A stretch of 64,000 nt of DNA, from NCBI GenBank assembly GCA_902729315.2, contig LR746277.1, positions 4,097,001 through 4,161,000 of the forward strand. The letters are read 5' to 3'. Numbering within the stretch: the first letter of the stretch is position 1; every line of letters begins with the position of its first letter. The position numbers and the translations under genes are program-made. The DNA is from Spirodela intermedia. Its lineage: Eukaryota; Streptophyta; Magnoliopsida; Alismatales; Araceae. Of this stretch, positions 48,155-59,663 are shown piece by piece. The notes beneath the pieces were generated by a model. The model ran no database searches, had not been told where the DNA came from, and saw only the letters and a program-made list of their open reading frames with translations.

Positions 48155-51100
48155 ATGGGGTCGGGCGTCAGCCGAATAGTGCCGCGGCCACCGAACTCAG
48201 CGGCGCAGGCCATGCCCCGGCCCAGGTTTAATCTCTTGAGTCTCCTCTGCGGCACCTCCTTCTCCGAGGATGACTCTCCGCAGGTCCTTCTCTTTCTGTT
48301 CTAGCGTCTCCCAAAAACGTTGGCCATGCTCCGCTTTCTTTCCGTCCCCCCTCCCCCCTCTCGATCGTTGTGTGGAATGGTTGATTTTGATTCTATCTGC
48401 GGACGTTGCACTTGAAATTTCTGTATATTTTCCTCTTTTTTCTTTAATTTCAATTTTCACCGTAGGCTTTTTTTGACCTTTTAGATGGTGGATTTGGTTG
48501 GACAGGTTGCCTTGGCGTTGAAAGGATTTTTTGGATCCTCGCGTCTACAGAGAGTAGTTCTCTGTGGTGCTTTAGACGTCCAATCATCTATGACGAGAAG
48601 ATCCATCTGCCGAGAACCACTTGAACTTTAGGTGTTTCTTTTGATTTTTTTCTTCTTCTCCAAAACTCGCGCCTTACTGCCTTTCTCTAGAGGGGTAGGC
48701 TTGCTCGCAACCAAAATATTGGCATCAGTTTGTGAAAGACTTATTTTAATGGGATTTGAGAATCGGTAGGAGTAAATTAGCAATTCTTCTTCTTCTCTGT
48801 TTCTTTCCTTGACGCCTATTTGCGACCGAGGGGATGAATTCAACTTGGGTAAGGGTGTGGCAAAAAGCCTGATGGGCTGAAAAGATCGTCTCCCTGATTT
48901 GTTACTACAAGATCACATGGGTTTTATAAACCTTTTGAAAAGGCATTATTGACACCTAGCAACAGTTGGTAAAAATATTGCCAACAGAGTTAGGCTTTAA
49001 GTATTGGACGGTCTTTCTTATATGGCACACTCCACGGGAGAATTATGGTGGAGGATATGCGTCAGTGGTCTTCATGCTTGTTTTTGTGGCTAACTTAGGA
49101 TTCCTCAATGGGGTATTAATCCGTAATGATTAGGAGTTATGATCTAGATAGTTATACTTGTTCTTCCTTGATGGTATCATGCTCTTTACTGGCTGATCCT
49201 CTTCTTGTTCAAATATTTTATGCCGTTCATTGTCTCTACCATATCCAAAGACGTTGTGTAATGTTGTGCGTGGGTGCTAAGATACTTTTAGCCCTCCCTT
49301 TCCATTGCTAAACCCTGCTTCTGGCTATTTCATCTCGTGCTGTTGTCTCTCTTTAAAAGAGCCTGCTGTTGGTTATTTATCAAGGAAGGAACCCACTGCT
49401 GGATTTTCTATGTTGTGGGAGGCTACTGACAGGTTCACCCTTTAGGGGCGTCTATGGGCAGTTTACTAAGGTCTCTGTCCCTTCTCTTATTTTTTTTCTC
49501 CACCTTAATTCATTGACCCTGCTTATAGTAATTTGGAGGGAAACTTGTAAAATTGTTTCGTTTTTCCCTGACATTTGGCGGACAGTATCAACCACTTTCT
49601 ATGATCTGTCGATATATCCTCGTCTCTCTATCAATATATATATATATCAGGATATCTATCTCTACTAGCTGTTATATTTGTATATCTGTGTGTGCATCAC
49701 CTGGTACTATGTTGAGTGCATAGCGATCTATCATGATTACAAGGGTAATTCTTGTCTATCGATGGCACTATCTTAATAATTTCCTTATATTTTTATGTCG
49801 TATCAAACATTTGAGATGGAGGATCAAGCATCCATCTCTTCATGTTTTCTGTCTCCCAACTTTTCTAACATGTGTCGCATGTACAGCAATCGGTACATGA
49901 GGTTCAATATTAAGAAACAAAATTTTCTGGTCAAATCTTTATGCTTCTGGTTGATTCTTTTCTCACAAATTAATAGCCACTGATGAATTTAGCCCAATGC
50001 TTGTACTTCTGGATGAAGCATAAACGGTGTGATCAGTGAACCATATATTGCCTGAACTTTTGCATCCATTTGTTAGGTCTGGGGTAAGGTCTCATGTTTT
50101 GAAATCACGGATCATCTAGTTGATGGGCACGATCGCAAATCATGTTTTATCCATGAAATCTGTCCTGTTTTGTTTTTTATAGTTTTTCATATGCTTTTGC
50201 GTTCTTGAAATACCATTCTTTTGAGGATATGTTGATGCAATTTATGTAACCACTATTCTTGACATACTGTTCTTTTATGGATGATTTGACTTGTCATGTT
50301 CTTGCACTTAATCTTAAAGCAGATACAAATTTCGAAAAATATAAGTGTTGAACCTCCTATGCATGCAGATCGACGAACGAGGAGATGATTCCAGCTCAAC
50401 CGCGTTAGAGGATCCAGCAATAAATGGTGATTCTCTTCTTCTTGGTAATCTCCAGAGATCAACAGAAGAGTTATCCTCGATAATGTCTTCCGAGGGCAGC
50501 AGCTCCAGAACATCTTCCCGAAGTGCTAGTGAAACGTTTAATGCACCTGGGAAACGTTTGTCAGAGAGCAAGGATTTGTTGCCATCTGAGAGAATCGCCC
50601 TTCATCAAGATATGATGCCCGATCAGGGCCCTCCTGGTCAAGCTAGTAGTTCCTCAGGGCCGCTGCCCTCTAGAGCATCATTGGCGAGAAGAGATGCCAA
50701 CCTCGCTGCAGCTGCAAGGGACTCCACAGATGATTATACCTACCGTGATAATGCAAATAGGGTATCCTCAGTCAACATGCCGCAAGTAGATAATAGAAGC
50801 CAGGAAAATGTAGCTCATTGGGTCCGTAGCTCTTGGCTAGACGTTGACTCCACCGCCTCCAATCAACCTGCAGCTCGACGTTCATCTCATGAAGAACCTC
50901 ATGAAGTTGCAGCTCCTATTGATTCAGGTTCTTTCATACCCCTCAGGACAAGACAACGAAGAGGTGGAAGCATACTTCACCTGGACATAGTAACTCTATC
51001 TTCTAGTGCTGTTTCTGGAAATTCTGGATATAGCAGAAATCGAGATGCAAGAAGAAATGGTAGAAGGTTGTTCTGGGAGGCCTTTTCCAGACGTGGTTCA

Positions 51101-53404
51101 GAGAGGGATGATGGTCCTCCCTTGATATTCTTTTCAACAGAGGGCACTGATGACTTTGCATCTCATGACCAATGGCTCCTTGATTTGAGTAGTGACGTCT
51201 TTGGGAATGAAACTGGAGAAGGCTCACAACTTCAGACTAGTGGACGTAGTAATACAGCTGAACAGAGAACTTTAAGATCCGAGGTGATATTCCTTACGCA
51301 TTTTTTTCCTCTTTATGTATGCTGCAAGTCAATTAAATTCAATCATGGTGGGCATGCCTGTATTTATCGTTGCATGGCACCTGACTCCTAAATTAATCTG
51401 ATAATATTGAATTTCAATATCAGAGCTTTGTTTTTTCTATTGATCCTCTTAGTTAGCGTACTATTTTCCATGGGGATATCCTGTGTACCACCCTGGTAAT
51501 TCATCTTGTTCTCATCTTTCCTCCTTGGAATTAACCGAAGACTTCCCGCAGGTAACAGAAGCACCTCGTGGTGATGTTGATGAGGACAGTGGACGGTCCA
51601 TTCTTTGCCCCTCTGGACTTCACCCATCTGGTACATGTTCATGTGAGACATTCGTGATAACTGAAGGATCAGAGACTCGTGCAAGTATCTCACGGATAGT
51701 CATGTTAGCTGAGGCTTTGTTTGAGGTAGGCCCTTCAAGTGACTGCCTTGATGTTTCCAGCATGTGTGTTCTGAGGAAACCAGCTAACCACTCACTTACA
51801 TTTCTGTATGGTTTGAATTTATTGATCCGGAGAGTAGGATAGGAGAAGCTGTTTAATTCTGTAGATCGTCTAGAAAAGAACTCTTGGGCTCACGTGTTAG
51901 GGTTCAAAAAGAGGTGATTTGTTAGGAACCAGCTTGAAAAACTTGCTGTCAACCTATACCTGATGTAGAACCGGCGCCATTTCTGAGCTGACTTGCCTCC
52001 TCCTCCATGGACAGGCAAAGAAGTTCTGTCTGGACTCATTATTTTGCTGGGCCGATTTAATTCTGGACTCACAAATACGTTCATGAATGTTTAGATGCTT
52101 AATAATCATTAGCTTAACCGATACTTACCTTGATTTGACTATTGAAATACTGCACAAAGTAGATTGACTTTGTCATCTTATTTCCCAGTTGAAGTGGACT
52201 GCATGTGTAAGATATGGAGCACAGGGGCTCTAACATGATCCATTTTAGTAATTCCTAAATGCTTATTTTGAGCTGTTGTACATTAATCCTCAGAGATCAT
52301 CTATCGGCGGGGTGTGAATTTACCCCGTGCGAGCCTGCAGCTTTTTGTTATCTTACTTAAGATGATACTGCAGGTGTTGGATGAAATCCATCGACAGCCC
52401 TCCCCCTTTTCACTCTCAATGTTGTCTCATCCGGCGCCAGAATCTGTCGTGAACTCTTTTCCTCTTAAAAGTCACAGAAAGTCAAGCGTGGTGGAAAACG
52501 GAGATGCTCCACAGTAAGGCTCTTTAATGTTTTTTACCATTGCTGAATTACACGATGTTTTTCTCTGTTAATGTTATCATTTTTGTGCTTAGGCTTGATT
52601 TTATTTTTTTTTAATGTTGACATTTTTGTAAAAATGGACCATGTCTAATATTAGAACTAAGCTAGATGTTGGAATCTTAATATTAAAACAACTTGCCTCA
52701 GTAAGATGGAGAACTGAACCCAATGAGTAGGTTTAGGACCGCATAAGTCTGCTGCATAGACGGAAAAATCTCTCGTTTTTTTGATGAAATCTTTCATCGA
52801 CATTAGTTAGCTCTACAGCAGAAGAAAGAACAAGAAGCTATTGCAATATAACCATGTTAGAATGACCACCTTCTGTTCATAGATATGGTTTTTAGTCTTC
52901 AGAAAACACTTCTTTTCCGTGATTTAAATCCGTTTGCCATTGTAAGTAGGACATTTTAGAGCACATTTTGGTCATGATTTAAATCCTCAAAAACCCAGAT
53001 AAGGTGAATAATTTATCATCGAGCTCAATGACACTCCATGAAAAGTATATAATCCGTGGTTATCATGAGCAAGACATTCCAGAACACCTCTCGAGCATGA
53101 TGATCAACTATGGCCTCATTTCACTGGTGGATCTGTTGCTCCATCGATGAACAGGTGCTACATCTGCCTGGACGAGTACGAAGAAGGCGACAGAATCAGA
53201 GTTCTTCCCTGCCTACACGAGTACCACAAGTCGTGTGTTGATAAATGGCTTACAGAGATCCATGGGTACCCATCCCGCCCTCTTCCCATTTCATCCTCGT
53301 TCTCGTTGGAGTTCTTGGGATTGATCTCCCCACCGTTGGTCGCTTGCAGGGTCTGTCCTCTTTGTCGTGGAGACGTCTGCAGCAGCATCGTACCGAGCTC
53401 CTGA
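48155..53404 (+). CDS. RING-H2 E3 ubiquitin ligase with an N-terminal MGSG motif
   Basis: Six exons: 48155-48283, 50369-51283, 51552-51725, 52374-52513, 53155-53265 and 53350-53404, giving 507 residues. The C-terminal RING-H2 has all eight ligands: C454, C457, C472, H474, H477, C480, C492 and C495, within [19 protein letters not shown] and VCPLCRGD. The middle region contains the family block [32 protein letters not shown]. The long exon 2 is Ser/Arg-rich and probably disordered. The start MGSGVSRI carries Gly at position 2 and could be N-myristoylated, which would place the ligase on membranes; this is inference, and the first exon rests on frame and family resemblance across a 2.1-kb intron. 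Its family includes several Arabidopsis RING ligases with the same [13 protein letters not shown] block; no ortholog symbol is assigned. Confidence 0.88.
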
Positions 53405-53977
53405 CGAAATTTCCTTCCATTACCATGTATATAGGCATATGATTATCCCCTACTAAGGAAAAATTGGGTTGAACCAGACACACAGGATAGATGCCCTGCT
53501 GGTTCCCTATGACTTGTTATCACTGGAATGATGATGTTATTCTGCTGATCGAGTATTTTCCATGAGGAAATCTGTGATATTTATGTATGATATTTCGTCT
53601 TTATCTCAGTTTCGGATCAGCCTATCGCTGTCAGGTGGTATGGATGGGAAGAGGAGACTCGCTCGTGATCTTCATGAGTCGTTCGCCGAGGATTATCTCT
53701 TTATCTGCTGTCCTTCTCTCGACATCCTTTTCGTATTTAAGAGGTCCTCTGCAACATGGCGAACCTCTGGACTGTCCTCCCTCGGCCACCTCACTGCCGC
53801 CCGCAACCTGTGGCCACCGCCGTCGGCCGGATATCTGGCCGCCACACCGGCGGCAACGAACCAGTGGAAGCCCTCCTCTTCCCCGTGACCTTCACCAACC
53901 CGGGGAGAAGATCTTCGATGCCTCATCGCTATAAAGAGCCCACCGGCGGCGCCGCCGGCGAGGAACAACGGGGGCTG
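53405..53977. promoter_or_regulatory. Short intergenic region and TATA box of the DUF1677 gene
   Basis: CTATAAAG at 53929-53936 is a good plant TATA box lying about 42-49 bases before the ATG at 53978. The rest is the 3' flank of the RING-H2 gene. No gene is recognised. Confidence 0.5.
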
Positions 53978-54391
53978 ATGGCGGCGAGAGCGGGCGGCAG
54001 GAGACTCTCTCTGGACCTCCTCCAGAGGGCCACCGTCTCCGAAGTCTCGCTGGCGAGCGAGGTGAAGCGGGTGGAGTGCGAGTGCTGCGGGCTGGCGGAG
54101 GACTGCACCGGCGGCTACGTGAGGCGGGTAAAGGAGCGCTTCTGCGGACGGTGGGTGTGCGGACTCTGCGCGGAGGCCGTGAAGGAGGAGCTGGAGCGGC
54201 GCGTGCCGAGGGAGGAGGCCCTGCGCGCCCACATGGAGGTCTGCCGGAGCTTCAACCGGACGGTGCGGCCAAACCCCGCCATGTCGCTCGCCGCCGGCAT
54301 GACCGAGATCCTCAAGAAGGGATCCCGCCGGGCCGGCCGCGGCGGTTCCAAGAAGAAGTCGTGCACTTTCAAAGGCTGCACCGCCGGTTAG
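53978..54391 (+). CDS. DUF1677 plant protein with a Cys cluster
   Basis: One exon of 137 residues. The core VECECCGLAEDCTGGYV, then RVKERFCGRWVCGLCAEAV, matches the plant DUF1677 family, whose Cys pattern (CxCC, C, C, CxxC) suggests metal binding. The function is unknown. A Lys/Arg-rich C-terminus (KKGSRRAGRGGSKKK) may act as a nuclear signal. The start at 53978 (MAARAGGRRLSL) is preferred because a TATA box lies at 53929-53936; the upstream in-frame ATGs at 53756 and 53918 would precede that TATA box. An overlapping 253-codon frame on the opposite strand is a shadow of this GC-rich gene. Confidence 0.82.
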   Translation: MAARAGGRRLSLDLLQRATVSEVSLASEVKRVECECCGLAEDCTGGYVRRVKERFCGRWVCGLCAEAVKEELERRVPREEALRAHMEVCRSFNRTVRPNPAMSLAAGMTEILKKGSRRAGRGGSKKKSCTFKGCTAG

Positions 54392-54931
54392 GACGACGGA
54401 GCTTCGGATTTGATGCATGGAACAGCAGTTTTCTTGTCCTCCTCCTTCCTTCAATGCAACTGAGAGAAAGCGAGAGAGAGAGAAGAGAGAGAGAGCAGCT
54501 TCCTGTCGGATCCGGCAGATTGCATGCCATGCATGGAACAGCAGCTTCCTGTCGTAGTTCCTGGGTTCGAGACGTTGATTATTTTCTTAACTTGGGAAAT
54601 ACGATAATTGGATGATTATATATCCAAAGTAGACCATAATGGATGACCGAAAATAATAATATATTCCCGGGATGAACAGATTTACGCTGTTAAAATAAAA
54701 AAATAAGGAAAACTAGATTCCGGGCAAACTTTATTTTTTATTTTTTTTGATTGTATATATATATATATTATCAAATCTTCACTCAATGAAAGAAGTGAAC
54801 CGTATCAACAAGTTTTAAACTCAGTCATATATTGTCATGTACTAAGTTTTGCCATCATTAAACCAAACAAATACTAATATTGAGTGCAAACTCTCGTTAA
54901 ATTTGAGATAATTTAACCACAGCAACGCCAT

Positions 54932-54995
<64 letters not shown>

Positions 54996-55248
54996 AATAT
55001 ATGTATTTTATTCTATCTATACATGGGAAGGAGCAGCAACATTTTTCTTCGAGATCCTAAGAACAGGGGAAGATCCCACAGATCTTCACCCACAGTGCAC
55101 AGTCATAACGTACGAGGAAAAGCAACGACATGAGGAAGAAGAAGAGGAGAGAAGAAGAGATCACCAACGACGAGCCCAGGAAGGGCTCTATGGTGATCCT
55201 GGTTCTGGAGGGTCTGATCCCGGAGGAACAGATTGGTGCTGAAAGCTC
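54392..55248. other. Region between the convergent DUF1677 gene and the unknown-family gene
   Basis: Contents are 3' flanks, a GA-rich stretch at about 54466-54495, a small direct repeat (GCATGGAACAGCAG at about 54411 and 54532), an AT-rich block, and a (CT)n tract of about 56 bases (54936-54991). At about 55203-55240 there is a diverged copy of part of the neighbouring C-terminal coding sequence. No gene is recognised. Confidence 0.5.
54936..54991. repeat. (CT)n microsatellite, about 28 units
   Basis: An uninterrupted CT dinucleotide run in AT-rich intergenic DNA. Confidence 0.97.
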
Positions 55249-57109
55249 TCAACGAGGAGCCCACGAAGAGGCATGATCATCATCGTAGAAGGGATTGTTA
55301 GCGAAGCAGCTTCTACTGGGCTCCTCGTTCAGGAAGGTCTGATCCCGGAGGAATAGATTGGTAGCGAAGTTCTCGTCGTTCTCGTCGAATGCCACCCACT
55401 TCTCCGAGCTCTGCCGCCGCTCTTTCACCGTGTTCCTCAGCGTCTCCATCTCGCCGACGTGGTCCTTGAACTCCTTCTTGACGACCTCGAGCACGACGTC
55501 TCCGTACCTGTCGCACCATGACCTGGGAGGGAAGGAGAGGAGCTCAGGCATAATCGCACCGCCAATGGCGAACTTAGATGGAGTTCCCTCTTCTTCTCTA
55601 GCTTACTTCGGGAAGAATCTCTTCAGGTCGGCCTTGTCGACCGGCAACCTGGTTGAAATGGCTTCGATCTGATCATCCCTGTAAGAGAAGAAGAAGAAGA
55701 AGAAGAAGAAGAAGAAGAAGATGAAGATGGAGTTCAGGCATCCGCATGTTGATGAGCTGCTATGACAACGGCGGGTGGAGGTGAATTACGAGAAGGTGAG
55801 ATTTGGATTGGTGGTGTGGAGCTCGGACTGGATTCGAGACAGCTCCTTCTTGATGTTCTCGCCAAGAACCTTTTCCAGGGGGAGGGGGGGAAGACGAAAA
55901 AAGTCAGCCACTGAAGCATTCTACAGGATCTACCAAGATTTCATCTATAAACCTTGTCGATGAAGAAATCTGAGGCAGCGCCGTCCGAATGTATCTTCTT
56001 CTTGATCCGCTTCGTGTCGGGGCCTTCTCCGAGGGAGGCGGCGTCGTCTGATCTCTCCCCGGGGGGGAGATATGGGGCCGTGGATTCGTCGTCGCAGGCG
56101 CTCCGCTTCCATTTTTTGAGCCCGTCGAGCCCCCAATGCATCCTCGGAGCTCTGGGGGGCGTCGTCTTGTCGCCATCGCCGGCGGTGAGATCCGTCTTCC
56201 CGTTTCCTTCCCTCTGTTCCTTGTGGAATATAGCTCGGAAGGATTTCTTCTTCACCTTCTCTTCATTGGCCGCCGACGGGTTCTGCAAGCTCACCGGCGC
56301 CAAGATCGAGCGGTTCTCAATGCCCTTCTGACCCTCCCGGAGGAGGGTCTTCTCTCTGAGAGAAGGAGCCTCCCAGTTGGTTCGCCGGTTGAGATCGACG
56401 GGGCGCAGCGGCTCTGAGGCGGCGCAGCTCGTGGTCTCCTTCACTTTTCCGGTAGAAATTCCGACGAAGGACATGGCCCCCTTGATCGAGGGCAGATGCT
56501 TCGTCTTGCTCTGCTTCACATCCACCGCAGGTCTCTCCTTGTCTCTCAGCTCGATCTCCGACCATTCCTCCTCCGGTAGGACATCGTGCCCGCCGGCGAT
56601 CACGTCTCTACAGTCGATTTCCACCCCCTGCAAGGCGAGTCTCTGAAGCAGCGGCCGCTTCGACGAATGGTATTCATCGGAGGAGATGCATTTGGCGTAG
56701 AGAAGCTCCTGAACCATTAAAGAAAAACCATGGATTAATTCTCGAAGAAGAACGGAGGACGCTACGATCCTCGATCTCGCACCTGCAGGAAGAGAAGCTT
56801 GTCCCTGACGACGCCCGGCGTCTCCTGGTCGGCCGGTGAGGAAACTAGGGTTTCGAGCAGGTAAGATCGGAAGGAGGCGACCGCTTGATCAGACACGATC
56901 CCTTCCTTCTGGAGGCCGATTAGGTTGAGGATCCGGTGGAAAGACTCCTGCTGCCACTTGAGGTTGTCGGACTGGCGCTTCGCGAGCTTCTGTTCCGACT
57001 GGCTGATCAGGCGCCGGCTCTTTAAGGAGAAGGGGAGGATGTTCTTGCAGAGGGTGGTGATGGTCTCGTGGACGGAAGAGTAGTACGCAGGGGTGTAGGT
57101 GTACACCAT
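55249..57109 (-). CDS. Conserved plant protein of unknown function (MVYTYTP family)
   Basis: Five exons: 57109-56783, 56708-55953, 55869-55790, 55678-55607 and 55522-55249, giving 502 residues. The N-terminal 150 residues are strongly conserved in land plants as far as I recall (MVYTYTPAYYSS, LPFSLKSRRL, QKLAKRQSDNLKWQQESFH, VVRDKLLFLQELLYAKCISS, DEYHSSKRPLLQRLA). The middle is a charged, probably disordered region with basic patches (KRIKKKIH). The C-terminal 140 residues (WCDRYGDVVLEVVKKEF, TLRNTVKERR) look helical. Databases sometimes label relatives as cyclin-dependent-kinase-like, but no kinase motif (glycine loop, VAIK, HRD, DFG) is present, so I give no function. A (GAA)n tract lies in the intron 55679-55789. 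Confidence 0.88.
55687..55730. repeat. (GAA)n microsatellite forming an intron polypyrimidine tract
   Basis: On the minus strand it reads (TTC)n immediately before the acceptor that opens the exon at 55678. Confidence 0.9.
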
Positions 57110-57566
57110 TGTTTCCTCCCGCCTCTTCTCCTTCTCTTCCTTCCTCGTTGATACTACGACGGCCGGAGAAATGGATCTACTGCCAGGAACCGGGAGAGAA
57201 GGCGGAGGAAGATGATGAGAGTTCCCAGGGAAGAAGAAGGAGAAGAAGACTCGAGGGAGATAAGAGTCTGTGCGGTCTCGCTGCCGCTCTGGATTTGAAA
57301 AGCTCCGCTCCAACGGTACATTCTACCTAGCCGTTGCGGATGCGAAGCACGGTTTTAAATCGACTGTGTGTTGCTCCGCGGAGTATTGGAACAACATCAG
57401 GATGCACCGTACCAGCAGCCACTTTAGCATTAATTATTTTCTTTCAGCAGAAACCAATTACATGAAGACACGTGTGAAGACATGATCCCTCGATCCGCCC
57501 AGCGATCAACGGCAGCGAGAGGGCATGGAGCTGCCGAGAGAGAGAGAGAGAGAGAGAGGGTTTCTT
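57110..57566 (-). promoter_or_regulatory. Upstream region of the unknown-family gene, abutting the RHY1A-like 3' end
   Basis: About 457 bases lie between the start of one minus-strand gene and the stop of the next. It holds leader and promoter sequence only by position. A (GA)n tract is at 57536-57558. No other feature is seen. Confidence 0.4.
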
Positions 57567-58294
57567 CTAAGAGAGAAGGCGTTCTGAAGTGATATCCATC
57601 CTGCAGCAGGGGCAGTGAGAGCTGTTCTCGAGCCAGGGGGAGACACAGCAGCAATGGAATCGGTGAGCGCAGGGCAGCTGCAGCAGATCGTCGCCGTTCT
57701 GAAACGCCTCCAAGCACACCGCGCAGTCGTCCTGCTCAGCCGGCGGTCTCCGGCGGAAGCATTTCGCTCTCTTCCTCGAAGAGATCACCGCCCTCCTCAG
57801 ACCGGCCAACACGCCGGAGCCCATCATCCCCGGTCCACTGCTTTCACTGCAGCTGGTTCGAAGAATTTCATCAGGGAAGAGGCCTCCGGTGATGCTGGGC
57901 ATGGCATTTTTTGCAGGCTTACCTCCTGGTCTCCGAGCTCGTTCTCTGAATCGTCCTCAACCTCTCGTCCAGCCTCTCCCTGGCCTCCGTTGCGGCGTCC
58001 CCTAGGCCCTCGCTCTGGAACCCCCCATTGAAGGCGATCCTCTGAATTCAGACAGATGCCCATCTGAGCTAATGCCGAAATAAGAATAAGAAGGTAAACC
58101 AGTCGTAGATCACTGAAACCAGGGAGAGAAGCAGAGACCGGCGCCGGTGATCCGCCGGCGAGATGGGTCTCGCGACCACCTGCGTACAAGCAGAAGGAAG
58201 ACCGCCGCCTGGTCCAGCTGGAGATTTCCGCCGCCCCTCCCTGATGGAGTCGGCGTCTCCTGGCGCACTCCACCCCGGGAAGCATGCCGGCCAT
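57567..58294 (-). CDS. Small RING-H2 protein, RHY1A-like E3 ubiquitin ligase
   Basis: Three exons: 58294-58139, 58041-57923 and 57846-57567, giving 184 residues. The start MAGMLPGVECARRRRLHQ and the following RRSSFCLYA are typical of the RHY1A-like family. Exon 2 gives EARERLDERLRTIQ. The RING-H2 near the C-terminus has C133, C136, C151, H153, H156, C159, C170 and C173 (CAVCLEAF, LPCAHRFH, HCPCC). It should bind an E2 enzyme and ubiquitinate unknown targets. The end of exon 1 is uncertain: the donor at GCGCCG/GTCTCT keeps frame, but readthrough to the stop-free frame shown by 58294-57824 would lose the RING. The gene is head-to-head with the Raf-like kinase gene. Confidence 0.83.
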
Positions 58295-59663
58295 TGTTAG
58301 ATCGTTACTTCACCAGTTGTGGAGTTCCTCCCATGGATTCCCAACTGGCCGCCATCATCACCTTGAATCTAGGAGGCCGTAGAACCAGGGAACGAAGAGA
58401 AGAGATGCAAGGACGGAGAGAGATGATGAAGAAGAAGGATCCAGGAGGCAGGGGGCCGACAGGGCTTCAATGGAGACAGCTGAGAAATAACTTCGGCGCC
58501 GCCTCCGGTGGTGGTGGGCCTTCGGATAATGGCGGCCGACCCGCTCATCTCCGCCGTGGAATGAGACTGGTGGGCCTCGGTAGAAACTTCCTTCGTGGCA
58601 TTCGACCTTTCTCTCCCATTCGTCGTCTTGCACGTCAGCAAGCGGCGGCGGCGCCGCCGCCGACGAGGGGCGGAGATGGGGAAGACGGCCGGCAGCGAGC
58701 CAGGCGAATGCCTCCCGTCCGATCAAAAATTGACGGCGAAGCAAGTTTCTATCCCCCAAACCCCGTCGGAATTTTGGATATTCGTACCAAAACCATCCAT
58801 GTATGATCTTAGGGTTTATATCCAATTCGGGAGAATTAGAGGGTAACTAAAACCAAGAAACCCCTACATTTCATCTATTCGAGTTGACTATTGTCCGGAG
58901 ATTGGTCGTTGACGAAGATTAGTCAGATACTTTGCTCCAGTACAATATATGGTCAACGCCCAAATGGCCTCTAGAGGATAAAGAAATAACCATCCCACAC
59001 ATTATCTTTATAAGGAAAATGTGGTTGCATTTGTGATTTTCTGGAAATAATCATATTTAATATTATTAAAATATAATATATTATGAGAGAATTAGATAGC
59101 CAGTGGGGCCCGGTATAGTGGGAACGGCCGACGCCGGTCTTCTGGAACCGCTCTCTGTTGTCCGGTTATCCGCTGGCGGCTCGGGCCACGTATGGAAGTG
59201 GGAGGGGGTGTCCTGAGGACACGTGTCCCCCGCCGCCATTTTCTCCGGAATCGTTTGAAAGACCCGGGCTTACCGAATCGATTTTAGAAACTCCCTACGG
59301 CTCAAATGACTAAACAGTGGAGCCAACGGCCATTCTGTTTCCCTCCACCGCCCTCCTCCCTCGCTACCTTAACCGCCGCTGTCCCTCTCCTCCTCCTCTT
59401 CCTCCACCGCCATCTGCTTCTCCGCCACCCGAGTTCTTCCTCCGTCCGCCTCCTCCCCTCTGCTCAGGAGGTGTCGCTCCTGGAGGTGCTCGGCATTCTG
59501 TGATCTTGTGGATCGGCGATTCCGGCAGGTCGCGACCGTCTCTCTCTGTTCCTTAGGTTTCGTCGCCATCTTCAGATCCCCTCCCCCCTATCCATCCGCT
59601 AGGGTTTCCTGTTCGTTCACGTCCTGGACAAACCTCCAATTCCGTTTCTGTTCTGGATTGTGA
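58295..59663. promoter_or_regulatory. Shared upstream region between RHY1A-like (minus) and Raf-like kinase (plus), with a palindromic G-box
   Basis: No supported gene; open frames at 58358-58846 are unrecognised. GGACACGTGTCC (59217-59228) is a 12-bp perfect palindrome around an ACACGTGT core, a strong bZIP/ABRE-type site about 435 bases before the kinase start. The 59330-59660 part is C/T-rich and is probably the kinase leader. Confidence 0.5.

Noticed and set aside
53693-54454. 253-codon minus-strand frame over the DUF1677 gene
   Set aside because: It is the antisense shadow of a GC-rich gene; only the plus frame shows the DUF1677 Cys pattern and has a TATA box.
54563-54575. GGTTCGAGACG resembling a tRNA B box
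   Set aside because: It lacks the final CC of the B box, and no A box or cloverleaf was found upstream.
57824-58294. 156-codon frame as the complete RHY1A-like protein
   Set aside because: It would stop before the RING-H2. The spliced model links the conserved start to the RING in frame.
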